64,000 nucleotides of DNA from Thermohalobacter berrensis (GCF_003609645.1 NZ_MCIB01000034.1:1-64000), one strand, 5' to 3'; positions 25,481-34,910 are shown, numbered from the stretch's first letter. Notes: generated by a model not told the origin, from the sequence alone. Numbers and translations are program-made.

Positions 25481-26194
25481 ATGAATTTAATTGGTGATTT
25501 TCATATACATACAATTGCAAGTGGAGATGCTTTTGGTACTATTAGAGAAATTGTTAATGTAGCTAAAAAAAAGAAGTTAAAATGTATTTCCATAACGGAA
25601 CATGGTCCTAAAATGGAAGCTTCGGCTCATTATTATTATTTTGAAAGTTTAATTGATAATGTAAAGGAAGATTCAGGACTAATTATATATTCAGGTGTAG
25701 AAGCAAATATAATTGATGATAAAGGAACTTTAGATTTACCAGATTCAATTCTTGAAAAACTTGAGTTCATAATAGTTTCTTTTCATGACTTTTCTTGGGA
25801 GGATAAAGGGATAATAAAGAACACTAAAGCACTAAAATCGGCGTTATTAAAATATAATGTGAAGTGTATTGCTCATTTAAATCATCCACTTTATCCAATT
25901 CATATTCAGGAAATTATTCCTATTTTAATAGATAGAAATATTACAATAGAAATCAATAATAAATCTCTCAAAAAAGAAAAAAACAATTGGCTAAATTTTA
26001 AAGATATTATATTGAAATGCAGGAACAAAGGGGTTAAATTTTTAGTCAATTCTGATGCACATTATCCTTTACAAGTTGGAGAATTTAGGACTGCTTTAGA
26101 ATTTGCTAATTATGCTGGACTGAAAGAAGATGATATTATAAATACTCACTTTGATAGATTAATTGAATATTTTAACTTACGTAAAAATTGCTGA
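25481..26194 (+). CDS. PHP domain phosphoesterase (YcdX-like)
   Basis: 237 residues. Metal-binding motifs in order: DFHIHTIASGDAFGT, ITEHGP, GVEAN, HLNHP, NSDAHYP. This is the YcdX/histidinol-phosphatase-like PHP group, which hydrolyses phosphate esters with a trinuclear metal site. In this cluster it may act on a sugar phosphate. It is 15 bp from the aldolase, with AAGGAG before ATG. Confidence 0.85.
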   Translation: MNLIGDFHIHTIASGDAFGTIREIVNVAKKKKLKCISITEHGPKMEASAHYYYFESLIDNVKEDSGLIIYSGVEANIIDDKGTLDLPDSILEKLEFIIVSFHDFSWEDKGIIKNTKALKSALLKYNVKCIAHLNHPLYPIHIQEIIPILIDRNITIEINNKSLKKEKNNWLNFKDIILKCRNKGVKFLVNSDAHYPLQVGEFRTALEFANYAGLKEDDIINTHFDRLIEYFNLRKNC

Positions 26195-26220
26195 TCTTTA
26201 TATTTTTGAGGAGGAATTCC

Positions 26221-27153
26221 ATGATTATTACAGTTACATTAAACCCTGCATTAGACAAAATTATATTTATAAATAAGCTAATTAAAAACCACAATAATAG
26301 GTCACAAAAAATAGTTTATGACATAGGAGGAAAAGCAACACATGTTTCAGTGGTATTATCAGCATTAGGCATTGAAAATATTGCTACAGGCATTTTGGCA
26401 GGTCAAAATGGTGAACATGTTCAAAAACTATTAGAAAATAAAAAAGTGAAATGTGACTATATATGGCAAAAAGGAAATGAAACCAGAGAAAGTTTAATAA
26501 TAGTACCTCAAGAAGAGGAAGGTAGTTATATGATTACCCAAAGGGGGTTTGGTATAAACAAGAGTACTTTTGACAAGATTAAACAAAAGTTGAAAGCATT
26601 AATTAAGCCCGATGATATAGTTGTATTTTCTGGAGGTCCCCCTCCTAAAATTACAGTAAAAATGTATAGAGAATTATTGGAAATCGTAAAAGATAAAAAA
26701 GCTAAATTGATTGTTGATGTAAGTAGAGATTATTTAAAAGAGGCTATTGATGTTAAACCATATCTAATTAAACCAAATGAAACAGAATTTAAAGAAATTA
26801 TAGGAAAAAATATTAATTCTGAAGAAGAATACATTAACGAGCTGAAAAAATTGAATGAAAAAGGAGTAAGTACTGTCGCTTTATCTTTAGGAAGAAAAGG
26901 AAGTATTATTAGTACGAAAGAAAAAGTATTAAGAATATATCCACCTAAAGTAAGAGAGGTGAACGATACAGGTTGTGGAGACGTTTTTTTAGGTGGTGCA
27001 GTTGCGCAAATTTCAAAGAATAAAGGAATAAAAGAAATTTTTAATTTTGCAACAGCTATAAGCGCTTCAAAAGCCACTAAGGAAGGAAGTTCAGAGTTTT
27101 GTTTGAAACAAACTTACAAATTAATGAAGGAAGTTAAAATAGATTTAGTTTAG
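26221..27153 (+). CDS. PfkB family kinase, 1-phosphofructokinase/tagatose-6-phosphate kinase type
   Basis: 310 residues. N-terminus ITVTLNPALDKIIFI and GGKATHVSVVLSALG (substrate site), VFSGGPPP, and NDTGCGDVFLGG with the catalytic Asp; the usual TGAGDAF reads TGCGDVF. Family members phosphorylate fructose 1-phosphate or tagatose 6-phosphate. The product would be a bisphosphate suited to an aldolase. ATG at 26221 follows GAGGAGG; an earlier in-frame ATG at 26188 overlaps the PHP gene. Confidence 0.88.
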   Translation: MIITVTLNPALDKIIFINKLIKNHNNRSQKIVYDIGGKATHVSVVLSALGIENIATGILAGQNGEHVQKLLENKKVKCDYIWQKGNETRESLIIVPQEEEGSYMITQRGFGINKSTFDKIKQKLKALIKPDDIVVFSGGPPPKITVKMYRELLEIVKDKKAKLIVDVSRDYLKEAIDVKPYLIKPNETEFKEIIGKNINSEEEYINELKKLNEKGVSTVALSLGRKGSIISTKEKVLRIYPPKVREVNDTGCGDVFLGGAVAQISKNKGIKEIFNFATAISASKATKEGSSEFCLKQTYKLMKEVKIDLV

Positions 27154-27168
27154 GGGGAGTTGATATAG

Positions 27169-27786
27169 ATGATGTTTTTAGAGGAAAGAAAACAAATTTG
27201 TGAAGTAGCAAGAATTATGTTTGATAGAAAACTTACAAATGCAGCAGGAGGAAATATCTCTTTACGCATAAATAAAGAATATATTTTAATGACCCCAACT
27301 CTAATGTCTCAAAGAAAGTTTTGCAGATTAACTCCAGAAGAAATATTAGTATTAGATTATAATCTGAATAAGATTGAAGGTGAAGGGAGAGTTACTAGAG
27401 AAGCTAATATGCATTTAAGTGTTTTAGAAAATGTCCCCTTAGCTAACGCTATTATACATGCTCATCCAAATCACTCTACGGTTTTTGCTTGTCTAGGTAT
27501 TGATATGCCTATTTATTATGAGGCTTGTGAGAAACTGAAAGAAATTAAAACTTTACCTTATGCAAAAGCTTGCAGTGTAGAGTTAGCACAAAAAACTGCT
27601 AAATATATGAAAAACAGAAAAAATGAAATAAAAAGACATGGAATAGTTGTATTATTGAGAAAACATGGTATTCTTGTAGTAGACCAAGATTTATATAAGG
27701 CTTATGACTTATTGGAAAGGGTAGAAACAAATGCTTATGTAAGTTTGCAAGCAAAAAAGTTTGAGGAACTTGAATATGCAAGATAA
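27169..27786 (+). CDS. Class II aldolase (second copy)
   Basis: 205 residues. AAGGNISLR, REANMHLSVLENVPLANAIIHAHPNHS (Glu and two His), and LLRKHGILVV (third Zn His). It is clearly a different branch from the aldolase at 24833: shared motifs but little other similarity. Two class II aldolases in one sugar operon suggest either two substrates or one acting as an epimerase. GGGGGAG precedes ATG. Confidence 0.87.
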   Translation: MMFLEERKQICEVARIMFDRKLTNAAGGNISLRINKEYILMTPTLMSQRKFCRLTPEEILVLDYNLNKIEGEGRVTREANMHLSVLENVPLANAIIHAHPNHSTVFACLGIDMPIYYEACEKLKEIKTLPYAKACSVELAQKTAKYMKNRKNEIKRHGIVVLLRKHGILVVDQDLYKAYDLLERVETNAYVSLQAKKFEELEYAR

Positions 27787-27799
27787 TAGGGGGAAGTAT

Positions 27800-28018
27800 A
27801 TGAAAGTATGGCAATGGTATTTTCTTGTATTTGTTTCTACATGTTTATTAATAACTACTTTTTTTACTAAAAATATTGTTGTAACTATAGGAACATTTAT
27901 ATTAGTTATGCATCTTAATAGACATACTGAAAAAATACCTTTACCTAAGCAATTTAGAAAGTATAATATTCTGTCACAGAAAACCAAAAAAATTTTTAAA
28001 GCTGATATAAAAGAATAG
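27800..28018 (+). CDS. Small membrane protein of unknown function
   Basis: 72 residues beginning MKVWQWYFLVF, with two membrane helices, then HLNRHTEKIPLPKQFRKY and a basic tail. ATG follows AGGGGGAAG, 13 bp after the aldolase stop, so it is the last gene of the sugar operon. No family recognised. Confidence 0.6.
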   Translation: MKVWQWYFLVFVSTCLLITTFFTKNIVVTIGTFILVMHLNRHTEKIPLPKQFRKYNILSQKTKKIFKADIKE

Positions 28019-28112
28019 AACAAGAAATATATATTATATAGGAGATTATAATATATAAAAGCATTATGATAGGTAGATTTTATATAATATTTTTTCTTAA
28101 GTGGTGGTTAAA

Positions 28113-29777
28113 TTGAAAAAGATAGAAGAAGTATATTTGTATGTTAAAGAAAATAATTCAATAGAAAAAATAAAACAAGAAATTATGAAAGGAAACAATG
28201 TAGGAATACATGCTAAAGAAATAGAAGATAATTTAGGTATTATACGAAATAACGCAAGTACATTGTTAAATACATTAAATAAAAATGGAAAATTAATTAA
28301 GATTCGAGGAAGACCCGTTAGGTTTATACCTAAATATATTTTAGAAAAATTCCTTCCACAATCCGATATTTTACATGAATATAATTTAAAGGATTTGAAA
28401 GAGATAATTGTATCCGAAAAGGATAGTAATAGTTCATTAATACAGGATCCATTTGATAATCTTTTTTGTAGCAACACAAGTTTAAAGAAGCAAATTGATC
28501 AAGCTAAAGCTGCAGTTATGTATCCCCCTAACGGTTTGCATACTCTTATTGTTGGACCTAGTGGAGTTGGTAAGACGACTTTTGCTAATAAGATGTATCA
28601 ATATGCTAAAATACTGAGGGAAAAAACTAAAGATGATTTTCCTTTTGTTTCTTTTAATTGTTCTGATTATTATAACAATCCACAATTATTACTCTCACAA
28701 CTTTTTGGTCATGTAAAAGGAGCTTTTACTGGAGCAGAATCCAATAAAATTGGATTAGTAGAAAAAGCTAATGGAGGTATACTCTTCTTAGATGAAGTAC
28801 ATAGATTACCACCAGATGGACAAGAGATGCTCTTTTACTTAATGGACAATGGCGAATACCATAGGTTAGGAGAAACTGAAAACAAAAGAAAAAGTAATGT
28901 TTTAATAATAGCAGCAACTACAGAAGAACCTCAAAAAGTGCTTTTAAAAACTTTTTTAAGAAGGATACCTGTTATTATTTCACTACCTTCTTTATCTCAA
29001 ATAAACATTAGAGAACGTGCTAATATAGTTGAAAATTTGTTTATGGAGGAAGCCGTTAGAATTAATAAAAAAATATTAATTTCTCCTGAAGTTTTTAAAG
29101 CACTTTTAATTTATAAATGTAAAGGTAATATAGGACAATTAAAATCAGATATTAAATTTATGTGTGCTAAATCTTTTTTGAAGTATATAAATAGTAAAGG
29201 TGATTTAAAAGTAGAATTTGATATGCTTCCCAAATCTATAAAAAATTCAATTTTTAAATTTAACAAATTAGACTGGGAAACTCAAGAGTACCTAAATACT
29301 TTTAATGAAAGTTTAGTTGTATATCCATCAAAAGAAAAAAAGATTAATAGTAGAAATACAAGTAGAGAAAGTATTTATAAAAAAATTGTGGAACGGCTAG
29401 AAGAACTTAAGAAAAAGGGATTATCACAAAGTGAAATTAATTTAGAAATAGGTAAAGAAATTGAAAATTATTTTAAAACAATGATAAGAAAAATTACTTA
29501 CAAAACCCTTAATATAAGAGAGTTGTATAAAGTTTTAGATAAAGAAATTGTTGATTTTACTTTTGAATTGGTAAGATATGCATCTGAAAAATTAAATAGG
29601 GATTACGATAATAAAATATTATTTGGTTTAGCTTTTCATATTAATTCTCTAATAAAAAGAGTTAAGCTTAAAAAACCTATAGTTAATCAACAACTGTCAG
29701 AAATAAAAGAAATATATAGTAAAGAATACGAGGTTGCTTCTGCAATTGTTAAAAAAATTGAAAAAAATTTAATTTAA
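28113..29777 (+). CDS. levR: LevR-type sigma-54 activator, N-terminal part (frame broken)
   Basis: About 554 residues: winged helix (GIHAKEIEDNLGIIRNN), AAA+ domain with Walker A GPSGVGKTT (about 148-156), sigma-54 contact GAFTGA (about 204-209), Walker B GGILFLDE, then PRD1 ending EYEVASAIVKKIEKNLI. LevR proteins drive sigma-54 promoters of PTS operons and are controlled by PTS phosphorylation. Here the frame stops in an A7 tract (29761-29767); one more A would give IEKKFNLSIPVDENGF, a normal PRD end, and join the next ORF. The start is probably TTG at 28113; GTG at 28101 is the alternative. Confidence 0.87.
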   Translation: MKKIEEVYLYVKENNSIEKIKQEIMKGNNVGIHAKEIEDNLGIIRNNASTLLNTLNKNGKLIKIRGRPVRFIPKYILEKFLPQSDILHEYNLKDLKEIIVSEKDSNSSLIQDPFDNLFCSNTSLKKQIDQAKAAVMYPPNGLHTLIVGPSGVGKTTFANKMYQYAKILREKTKDDFPFVSFNCSDYYNNPQLLLSQLFGHVKGAFTGAESNKIGLVEKANGGILFLDEVHRLPPDGQEMLFYLMDNGEYHRLGETENKRKSNVLIIAATTEEPQKVLLKTFLRRIPVIISLPSLSQINIRERANIVENLFMEEAVRINKKILISPEVFKALLIYKCKGNIGQLKSDIKFMCAKSFLKYINSKGDLKVEFDMLPKSIKNSIFKFNKLDWETQEYLNTFNESLVVYPSKEKKINSRNTSRESIYKKIVERLEELKKKGLSQSEINLEIGKEIENYFKTMIRKITYKTLNIRELYKVLDKEIVDFTFELVRYASEKLNRDYDNKILFGLAFHINSLIKRVKLKKPIVNQQLSEIKEIYSKEYEVASAIVKKIEKNLI

Positions 29778-29803
29778 GTATACCTGTAGATGAAAATGGA
29801 TTT

Positions 29804-30913
29804 ATGTCTGTATTGTTAGCTAATAGATCAACTGAAACTACTAACGATAGAAAGGTCGGCATATTAATAATTGCTCATGGGGCTAGTACAGCTACTAGTA
29901 TAGCTAACGTTTGTAATAGGTTACTTAATTCAGATTTTGTTAAAGCTATAGATATGCCATTAGATAAAGATGTAAATGAAACTTATGAAAAGGCTCGTGA
30001 TATGGTAAAAGTAATAGATAAAGGCAAAGGTGTTATAATTTTAGTTGATATGGGTTCATTGAAAAGTTTTGGAAAGAAAATTACAGAAGAAACTGGTATA
30101 ATGACTAGAACAATAGACAAAGTTTCTACACCTATTGTACTTGAAGTACTAAGAAGAGTGATGTATAAGAATGAAAGCATTGATGAGATTTATATTTCTA
30201 TTACTGGTCAAAAAAATGAGGAACCTTACTGTGAAAAAACAAAAGCAATTATAACTGTTTGTTCAACAGGCAAAGCAACAAGCTTAATGTTAAAAAATAT
30301 GTTATCTAACATTTTACAGGAAATAGGCAACAATCAAATTAAGATAATACCTGTTAATTATATGTCTATTGAGAAAAATTCTAAAGAATATTTAGATATA
30401 TGTAAAAAATATCATATAATTGCTTGTGTAGGTAATGTAAAACCAAATATAAATGTTCCGTTTTTTTCTCTTGATCAAATTATTAAGAAAGAGAGTAGAT
30501 ACCAACTGTATAGATTTATAGAAAACCAACTAATTGATGAAAATGTTAAATGTAAAAATTCTAGTTATCAAGATGCAAAAGAAATGTTAGAGGAATTTTC
30601 TTTGTATATAAATCCCAAAAAAGCAATAAATTACATAAGAGAGTTTGTTGAAGACTTAAATTTTTATGAGTTAAAAGATAACGAATCCTTAAAGACCAAT
30701 TTAGCAGTACATATTGGATTTATGATAGAAAGAATAATTACTGGTAAAAGGGCTGTATTTGAAGAAATTGAACTGTTTAAAAAGAAACATAAAGAGCAAT
30801 TTAGAAAAATTAGAGAATCAATAAAAATATTAGAAGAAGCATATAAGCTTAGGGTATATGATGATGAAATATGTTATATTTTACAAGTAATTAATGGAGG
30901 AAGTAAAGAATAA
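29804..30913 (+). CDS. LevR-type activator, C-terminal part (EIIA-Man, EIIB-Gat, PRD2)
   Basis: 369 residues from the first ATG; the true protein probably continues from 28113 through a one-base frameshift. Domains in order: EIIA-Man-like (LIIAHGAST, His25; VDMGSLKSFG), EIIB-Gat-like (TVCSTGKATS, Cys153), then PRD2 (LAVHIGFMIERI). Together with the preceding ORF this makes the usual LevR length of roughly 940 residues. No good ribosome site precedes 29804, so without frame restoration this half is unlikely to be made. Confidence 0.85.
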   Translation: MSVLLANRSTETTNDRKVGILIIAHGASTATSIANVCNRLLNSDFVKAIDMPLDKDVNETYEKARDMVKVIDKGKGVIILVDMGSLKSFGKKITEETGIMTRTIDKVSTPIVLEVLRRVMYKNESIDEIYISITGQKNEEPYCEKTKAIITVCSTGKATSLMLKNMLSNILQEIGNNQIKIIPVNYMSIEKNSKEYLDICKKYHIIACVGNVKPNINVPFFSLDQIIKKESRYQLYRFIENQLIDENVKCKNSSYQDAKEMLEEFSLYINPKKAINYIREFVEDLNFYELKDNESLKTNLAVHIGFMIERIITGKRAVFEEIELFKKKHKEQFRKIRESIKILEEAYKLRVYDDEICYILQVINGGSKE

Positions 30914-30916
30914 ATT

Positions 30917-30965
30917 AATGAACCAATGGGACTGTTCATTTTGTTGTACCATTGGTTCATTTATG
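30917..30965 (+). terminator. Terminator after the LevR-type gene
   Basis: AATGAACCAATGG (30917-30929) / CCATTGGTTCATT (30949-30961), 13 bp perfect, 19-nt loop, weak T tract. Confidence 0.75.
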
Positions 30966-31082
30966 TTTATATAAAAATCTACTATCTTAGAGGAAGTGTA
31001 TAGAAATATTTACATATTTTACGTAAATGAGGTTTTGATGTATAATTTAAGAAAATAAAATATTTTAATGGGGGAAAGTAGA

Positions 31083-31460
31083 TTGAAAAGTAAAGGATTA
31101 ATATTTATCTTTATTACAATTATTGTATTACTAGTAGGATGTTCATCAGTAAAGATTGGATGGGTAGGAACTAATGTTCCAGGGCATATAAAGGCTAAGT
31201 TTAAGAGCTTTACTGGTGAAGAGTCAGGAGGTTTTATTGCTAAAAAGGGGCAGAAGGTAGTATTAGAGTATGAAATAAATATTTCTGAAGGTGGATTTTC
31301 AATTAGTGTTCAAGGTCCCGATGATAATAAAGTTTTTAGTGAGTCAAAGGGAAAGGGTAAAGAAGAGATAACAATAGAAAAGGACGGAATGTATAAAGTA
31401 ATAGTTAAAGGCAATAAGGCAGAAGGTAATTTTGATATAAAATGGGAAGTTAAGAAATAA
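31083..31460 (+). CDS. Predicted small lipoprotein
   Basis: 125 residues with signal peptide and lipobox LLVGC. The mature part is a beta-rich domain (KAKFKSFTGEESGGFIAKKGQKVVLEYE ... DGMYKVIVKGNKAEGNFDIKWEV), reminiscent of extracytoplasmic beta-sandwich domains. No family recognised. The start is probably TTG at 31083 after GGGGGAAAG; ATG at 31068 includes the ribosome site. Confidence 0.65.
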   Translation: MKSKGLIFIFITIIVLLVGCSSVKIGWVGTNVPGHIKAKFKSFTGEESGGFIAKKGQKVVLEYEINISEGGFSISVQGPDDNKVFSESKGKGKEEITIEKDGMYKVIVKGNKAEGNFDIKWEVKK

Positions 31461-31467
31461 TCTTAGG

Positions 31468-31502
31468 AAAGACCAGTGGGATTTATCCATTGGTCTTTTG
31501 TT
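31468..31502 (+). terminator. Terminator after small lipoprotein gene
   Basis: AAAGACCAGTGG (31468-31479) / CCATTGGTCTTT (31487-31498), one G-T pair, then T. Confidence 0.85.
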
Positions 31503-31590
31503 GTTTTACTGTGTCTCACCAATAATCTATAATAATGGTAAAAATGATAGTAGGACTAAAAAAGTAATACAGCTAAATTTTATAAGTTTG

Positions 31591-31635
31591 AATTGAACCG
31601 GGTACTGAACCGGGTACCGGGTTCGTGTTTCAATT
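31591..31635. repeat. GC-rich inverted and direct repeat cluster
   Basis: TGAACCGGGTAC occurs twice in tandem (near 31594 and 31606), followed by CGGGTTC; the whole is flanked by AATTGAA and TTCAATT, so it can fold into a long hairpin. It is a GC island in AT-rich DNA, 45 bp upstream of the thi promoter. Function unknown. Confidence 0.5.
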
Positions 31636-31678
31636 ATGTAAATAAATGTAATCTATCTATAATTTAATGACTTTACAG

Positions 31679-31707
31679 TTGTAAAAGCATTTATATTATG
31701 GTAGAAT
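31679..31707 (+). promoter_or_regulatory. Promoter of the thi operon
   Basis: TTGTAA (31679-31684), 17 bp, TAGAAT (31702-31707); start near 31714, just before the TPP riboswitch. Confidence 0.65.
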
Positions 31708-31738
31708 TATATTTGGAAATTAAAAAAGAGAATATTTC

Positions 31739-31829
31739 GATTAGGGGAGCCTATAGTGATAGGCTGAGAAAGAGATGTTATCTCTGACCCTCATAACCTG
31801 ATGTGGTTAGTACCACCGTAGGGAAATCT
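31739..31829 (+). ncRNA. TPP riboswitch (THI element)
   Basis: The conserved core reads GGGGAGCC ... GGCTGAGA ... GACCCTCATAACCTGAT ... GGTTAGTACC ... CGTAGGGAA, closed by a GATT/AATC P1 helix. It binds thiamine pyrophosphate and controls thiSFGHCE through the terminators downstream. Confidence 0.97.
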
Positions 31830-31845
31830 GTATTAGTGTATATGT

Positions 31846-31880
31846 ATCGCAAATTCTCTATGGGGATTTGCGATTTTTTA
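31846..31880 (+). terminator. Riboswitch expression-platform terminator
   Basis: ATCGCAAAT (31846-31854) / ATTTGCGAT (31866-31874), then T6. It is positioned to form when TPP is bound. Confidence 0.85.
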
Positions 31881-31905
31881 TTACTATACACTTATTACGA
31901 TTATG

Positions 31906-31936
31906 AGGGAAGCAGATAATGCTTCCCTTTTTGTTT
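31906..31936 (+). terminator. Second terminator before thiS
   Basis: AGGGAAGCA (31906-31914) / TGCTTCCCT (31920-31928), loop GATAA, then TTTTTG. A tandem back-up to the riboswitch terminator. Confidence 0.8.
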
Positions 31937-31976
31937 TACAATTTAAATTTTATTAGTAAAAAGAAAGGAGGATAAG

Positions 31977-32171
31977 ATGTTAGTTAACGGAAGGGAAATG
32001 GAATATAAAGGTGGGATAACGATTTCAAGTTTATTAAATGATTTAAATCTAGATGAAGACAAAGTTGTTGTTGAAGTTAATCGTGAGATAGTCCTAAAGA
32101 AAAATTACTCAAGCTATACTCTTCATAAAGAGGATAAAGTTGAAATAGTTAGCTTTGTAGGAGGTGGTTAA
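31977..32171 (+). CDS. thiS: Sulfur carrier protein ThiS
   Basis: 64 residues, ubiquitin-like fold, ending in VGGG; the C-terminal Gly is adenylated by ThiF and converted to a thiocarboxylate that donates sulfur to the thiazole ring. AAAGGAGG precedes ATG. Its last codons overlap the thiF start by eight bases. Confidence 0.93.
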   Translation: MLVNGREMEYKGGITISSLLNDLNLDEDKVVVEVNREIVLKKNYSSYTLHKEDKVEIVSFVGGG

Positions 32172-32979
32172 AATTAAGATATTTTTAAATGAAAGGCCTT
32201 TAGATGTTAAAGATGGTACTACTGCATTTGAGATAAAAAATAAATTTAAAAGGGATGCAGATATAGTTGTCCTAAATGGATTTATAATATCTGAAGATAC
32301 TGTACTTAAACAAAATGACAAATTGACCCTTATAAAAAGAGGGGAAATTCCATCAAAGGATGAATTAGAGGCTTTAATGATAGCAAGACATACTCCTGGA
32401 GTTCATGAAAAGGTTAAGAAGGCAAAAGTAGGTATTGCAGGACTAGGGGGGTTAGGTTCAAATGTTGCCATTTCTCTTGCAAGAATAGGTGTTGGAAAAT
32501 TACTCTTAGTAGATTTTGATATTGTTGAACCTAGTAATTTAAACAGACAACAGTATTTTGTAAAACATATTGGTATGGCTAAAACAGATGCTATGAAAGA
32601 ATTAATTTCTTTAATTAATCCTTTTATTAAGGTTGAGACCGAAAAAGTATATATTGATGAAAATAATATAGAAGATATTTTTGATGATGTTGATATTATT
32701 GTAGAAGCCTTTGATAATCCAAAGGCAAAGGCAACATTAATAAATACAGTATTAAAAAGGATGCCAAACAAGACTATTGTGGCTGCTTCAGGAGTAGCTG
32801 GTTATTTTTCAAATAATGCAATAGTTACCAAAAAGATTAGAGAGAACTTTTACTTAATTGGTGATGAAGTATCTGAAGCTAAACCTGGTTGTGGCTTAAT
32901 GGCACCAAGGGTGTCTATAGCTGCAAATCATCAGGCTAATACAGTGTTAAGAATTATCATGGGAGAAAGGGAGGTTTGA
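32164..32979 (+). CDS. thiF: ThiS adenylyltransferase ThiF with N-terminal ThiS-like domain
   Basis: 271 residues. Residues 1-60 look like a second ThiS/MoaD fold ([21 protein letters not shown]...) without a terminal Gly-Gly. Then the E1-like domain: [11 protein letters not shown] (about 92-102, nucleotide binding), [14 protein letters not shown], and a C-terminal GCGLMAPR. It activates ThiS. The start is GTG inside the end of thiS, implying translational coupling. Confidence 0.92.
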   Translation: MVKIKIFLNERPLDVKDGTTAFEIKNKFKRDADIVVLNGFIISEDTVLKQNDKLTLIKRGEIPSKDELEALMIARHTPGVHEKVKKAKVGIAGLGGLGSNVAISLARIGVGKLLLVDFDIVEPSNLNRQQYFVKHIGMAKTDAMKELISLINPFIKVETEKVYIDENNIEDIFDDVDIIVEAFDNPKAKATLINTVLKRMPNKTIVAASGVAGYFSNNAIVTKKIRENFYLIGDEVSEAKPGCGLMAPRVSIAANHQANTVLRIIMGEREV

Positions 32980-32983
32980 TATT

Positions 32984-33751
32984 ATGGATAAATTAAAAAT
33001 TGGTGGAGTAGAGCTTCAAAATAGATTATTTATTGGCACAGGGAAATTCCCAAACAAAAAAATAATACCTGATGTTATAAAAAGCTCTGGTTCTAAGGTT
33101 ATTACAATGGCCTTAAGAAGAGTTGATTTAAATAGTAAAGAAGAGAATATAATTGAATACATTCCTAAAGACTGTATTCTTCTTCCTAATACATCAGGTG
33201 CAAGAAATGCTGAAGAAGCGGTAAGGATAGCTAGGCTTGCTAGGGCTATGGGATGTGGTAACTGGGTAAAAATCGAGGTAATATCTGATAATAAATATCT
33301 TTTACCTGATAATTATGAAACTATAAAAGCTACTGAGATTTTAGCTAAAGAAGGCTTTGTAGTTCTTCCATATATGAGTCCAGATTTAATGGCGGCAAAA
33401 AGCCTTGTAGATGCTGGAGCTGCTGCTGTAATGCCTCTTGGAGCTCCTATTGGTACAAATAGAGGTTTACAGACAAAGGAGCTTATAAGAATAATGATAG
33501 ACGAAATAGACCTTCCAACAATAGTAGATGCAGGTATAGGAAAGCCATCCCATGCTGCTGAAGCTATGGAGATGGGAGCGGCAGCTGTATTAGTTAATAC
33601 TGCTATAGCTACTGCTGGAGATCCAGTTAAAATGGCTCAAGCCTTTAGTTTAGGGGTTAAGGCTGGAAGGCTTGCTTATCTTGGAAAGTTTGGACCAGAA
33701 AGGAAATATGCTGAAGCATCATCTCCTTTAACAGGATTTCTTAATGAATAA
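32984..33751 (+). CDS. thiG: Thiazole synthase ThiG
   Basis: 255 residues, TIM barrel: [73 protein letters not shown]. It condenses deoxyxylulose 5-phosphate, dehydroglycine and ThiS thiocarboxylate into the thiazole. Four bases after thiF. Confidence 0.96.
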   Translation: MDKLKIGGVELQNRLFIGTGKFPNKKIIPDVIKSSGSKVITMALRRVDLNSKEENIIEYIPKDCILLPNTSGARNAEEAVRIARLARAMGCGNWVKIEVISDNKYLLPDNYETIKATEILAKEGFVVLPYMSPDLMAAKSLVDAGAAAVMPLGAPIGTNRGLQTKELIRIMIDEIDLPTIVDAGIGKPSHAAEAMEMGAAAVLVNTAIATAGDPVKMAQAFSLGVKAGRLAYLGKFGPERKYAEASSPLTGFLNE

Positions 33752-33783
33752 ACTATTATTTATAACTATAAAGGCGGGATATA

Positions 33784-34887
33784 ATGAGTTTTTACGAGAT
33801 TTACTGTAAATATAAGGGGTTTAATTTTAAGAATTTTTTTAAAAATGTTACTAAAACTGATGTATTAAGAGTACTAAACAAAGAAAGGATTCATGAAGGA
33901 GATTTTTTAACTCTTCTATCCCCATTTGCTCAAGGTTTTATTGAAGAGATGGCTCAAAAATCCCATAAAGTTACAATAAAAAATTTTGGTAAAACAATAC
34001 TTTTATATACACCAGTGTATTTATCAAACTACTGTGTAAATAAGTGTAGCTATTGTGGATTTAATATTGAAAACAAAATAAAAAGAAAAAAATTAACATT
34101 AAAAGAAATTGAGGATGAAGCTAAAGCTATTTCTTCAACAGGTTTAAGGCATATTTTGATTTTGACAGGAGAATCTAGAAAAGAAACCCCTGTTTCTTAT
34201 ATTATTGATGCCATAAAAGTGGTAAAAAAATATTTTGATTCTATTTCCATAGAGATATATCCATTAACGAAAGATGAATATAAAAAGGTTATAGAAGCAG
34301 GAGTTGACGGATTAACAATTTATCAAGAAGTATATAATGAAGAAATTTATGATAGGGTTCATATTTTAGGACCAAAGAAAGATTATAAGTTTAGACTAGA
34401 TGCACCTGAGAGGGCCTGTAAAGCTAAAATTAGAAATGTAAATATTGGTTCACTTTTAGGTTTAGATGATTGGAAAAAAGAAGCCTTTTTTACAGGACTC
34501 CATGCAAAATATTTGCAGGATAAATATCCTGATGTAGAAATAAGTGTATCTTTACCCAGAATTAGACCCCATGTGGGAATGTTTAATGATATTTATCCAG
34601 TAGGTGATAGGGCTTTAGTCCAAATATTATTAGCCATGAGAATTTTTCTTCCAAGGGTTGGAATTACCCTTTCAACTAGAGAAAATAAAAAACTGAGGGA
34701 TAATCTTATTCCCCTTGGGGTTACTAAAATGTCAGCAGGTGTTTCTACTGAAGTAGGTGGACATACATCTAAAGGAAATACTGAAAGTCAATTTGAGATA
34801 TCTGATACAAGAAGTATAAGTGAAATAAAAGAAGCTATATTATCTAAGGGATATCAGCCTATATTTAAAAATTGGATGGAGTTTTAG
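33784..34887 (+). CDS. thiH: 2-iminoacetate synthase ThiH (radical SAM)
   Basis: 367 residues. [10 protein letters not shown] is the CxxxCxxC cluster that binds the 4Fe-4S and [20 protein letters not shown] and the C-terminal [11 protein letters not shown] region are typical of ThiH. It makes dehydroglycine from tyrosine under anaerobic conditions, consistent with an anaerobe. Confidence 0.95.
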   Translation: MSFYEIYCKYKGFNFKNFFKNVTKTDVLRVLNKERIHEGDFLTLLSPFAQGFIEEMAQKSHKVTIKNFGKTILLYTPVYLSNYCVNKCSYCGFNIENKIKRKKLTLKEIEDEAKAISSTGLRHILILTGESRKETPVSYIIDAIKVVKKYFDSISIEIYPLTKDEYKKVIEAGVDGLTIYQEVYNEEIYDRVHILGPKKDYKFRLDAPERACKAKIRNVNIGSLLGLDDWKKEAFFTGLHAKYLQDKYPDVEISVSLPRIRPHVGMFNDIYPVGDRALVQILLAMRIFLPRVGITLSTRENKKLRDNLIPLGVTKMSAGVSTEVGGHTSKGNTESQFEISDTRSISEIKEAILSKGYQPIFKNWMEF

Positions 34888-34910
34888 AATTTTTATTAAA
34901 AGGAGAAAGG

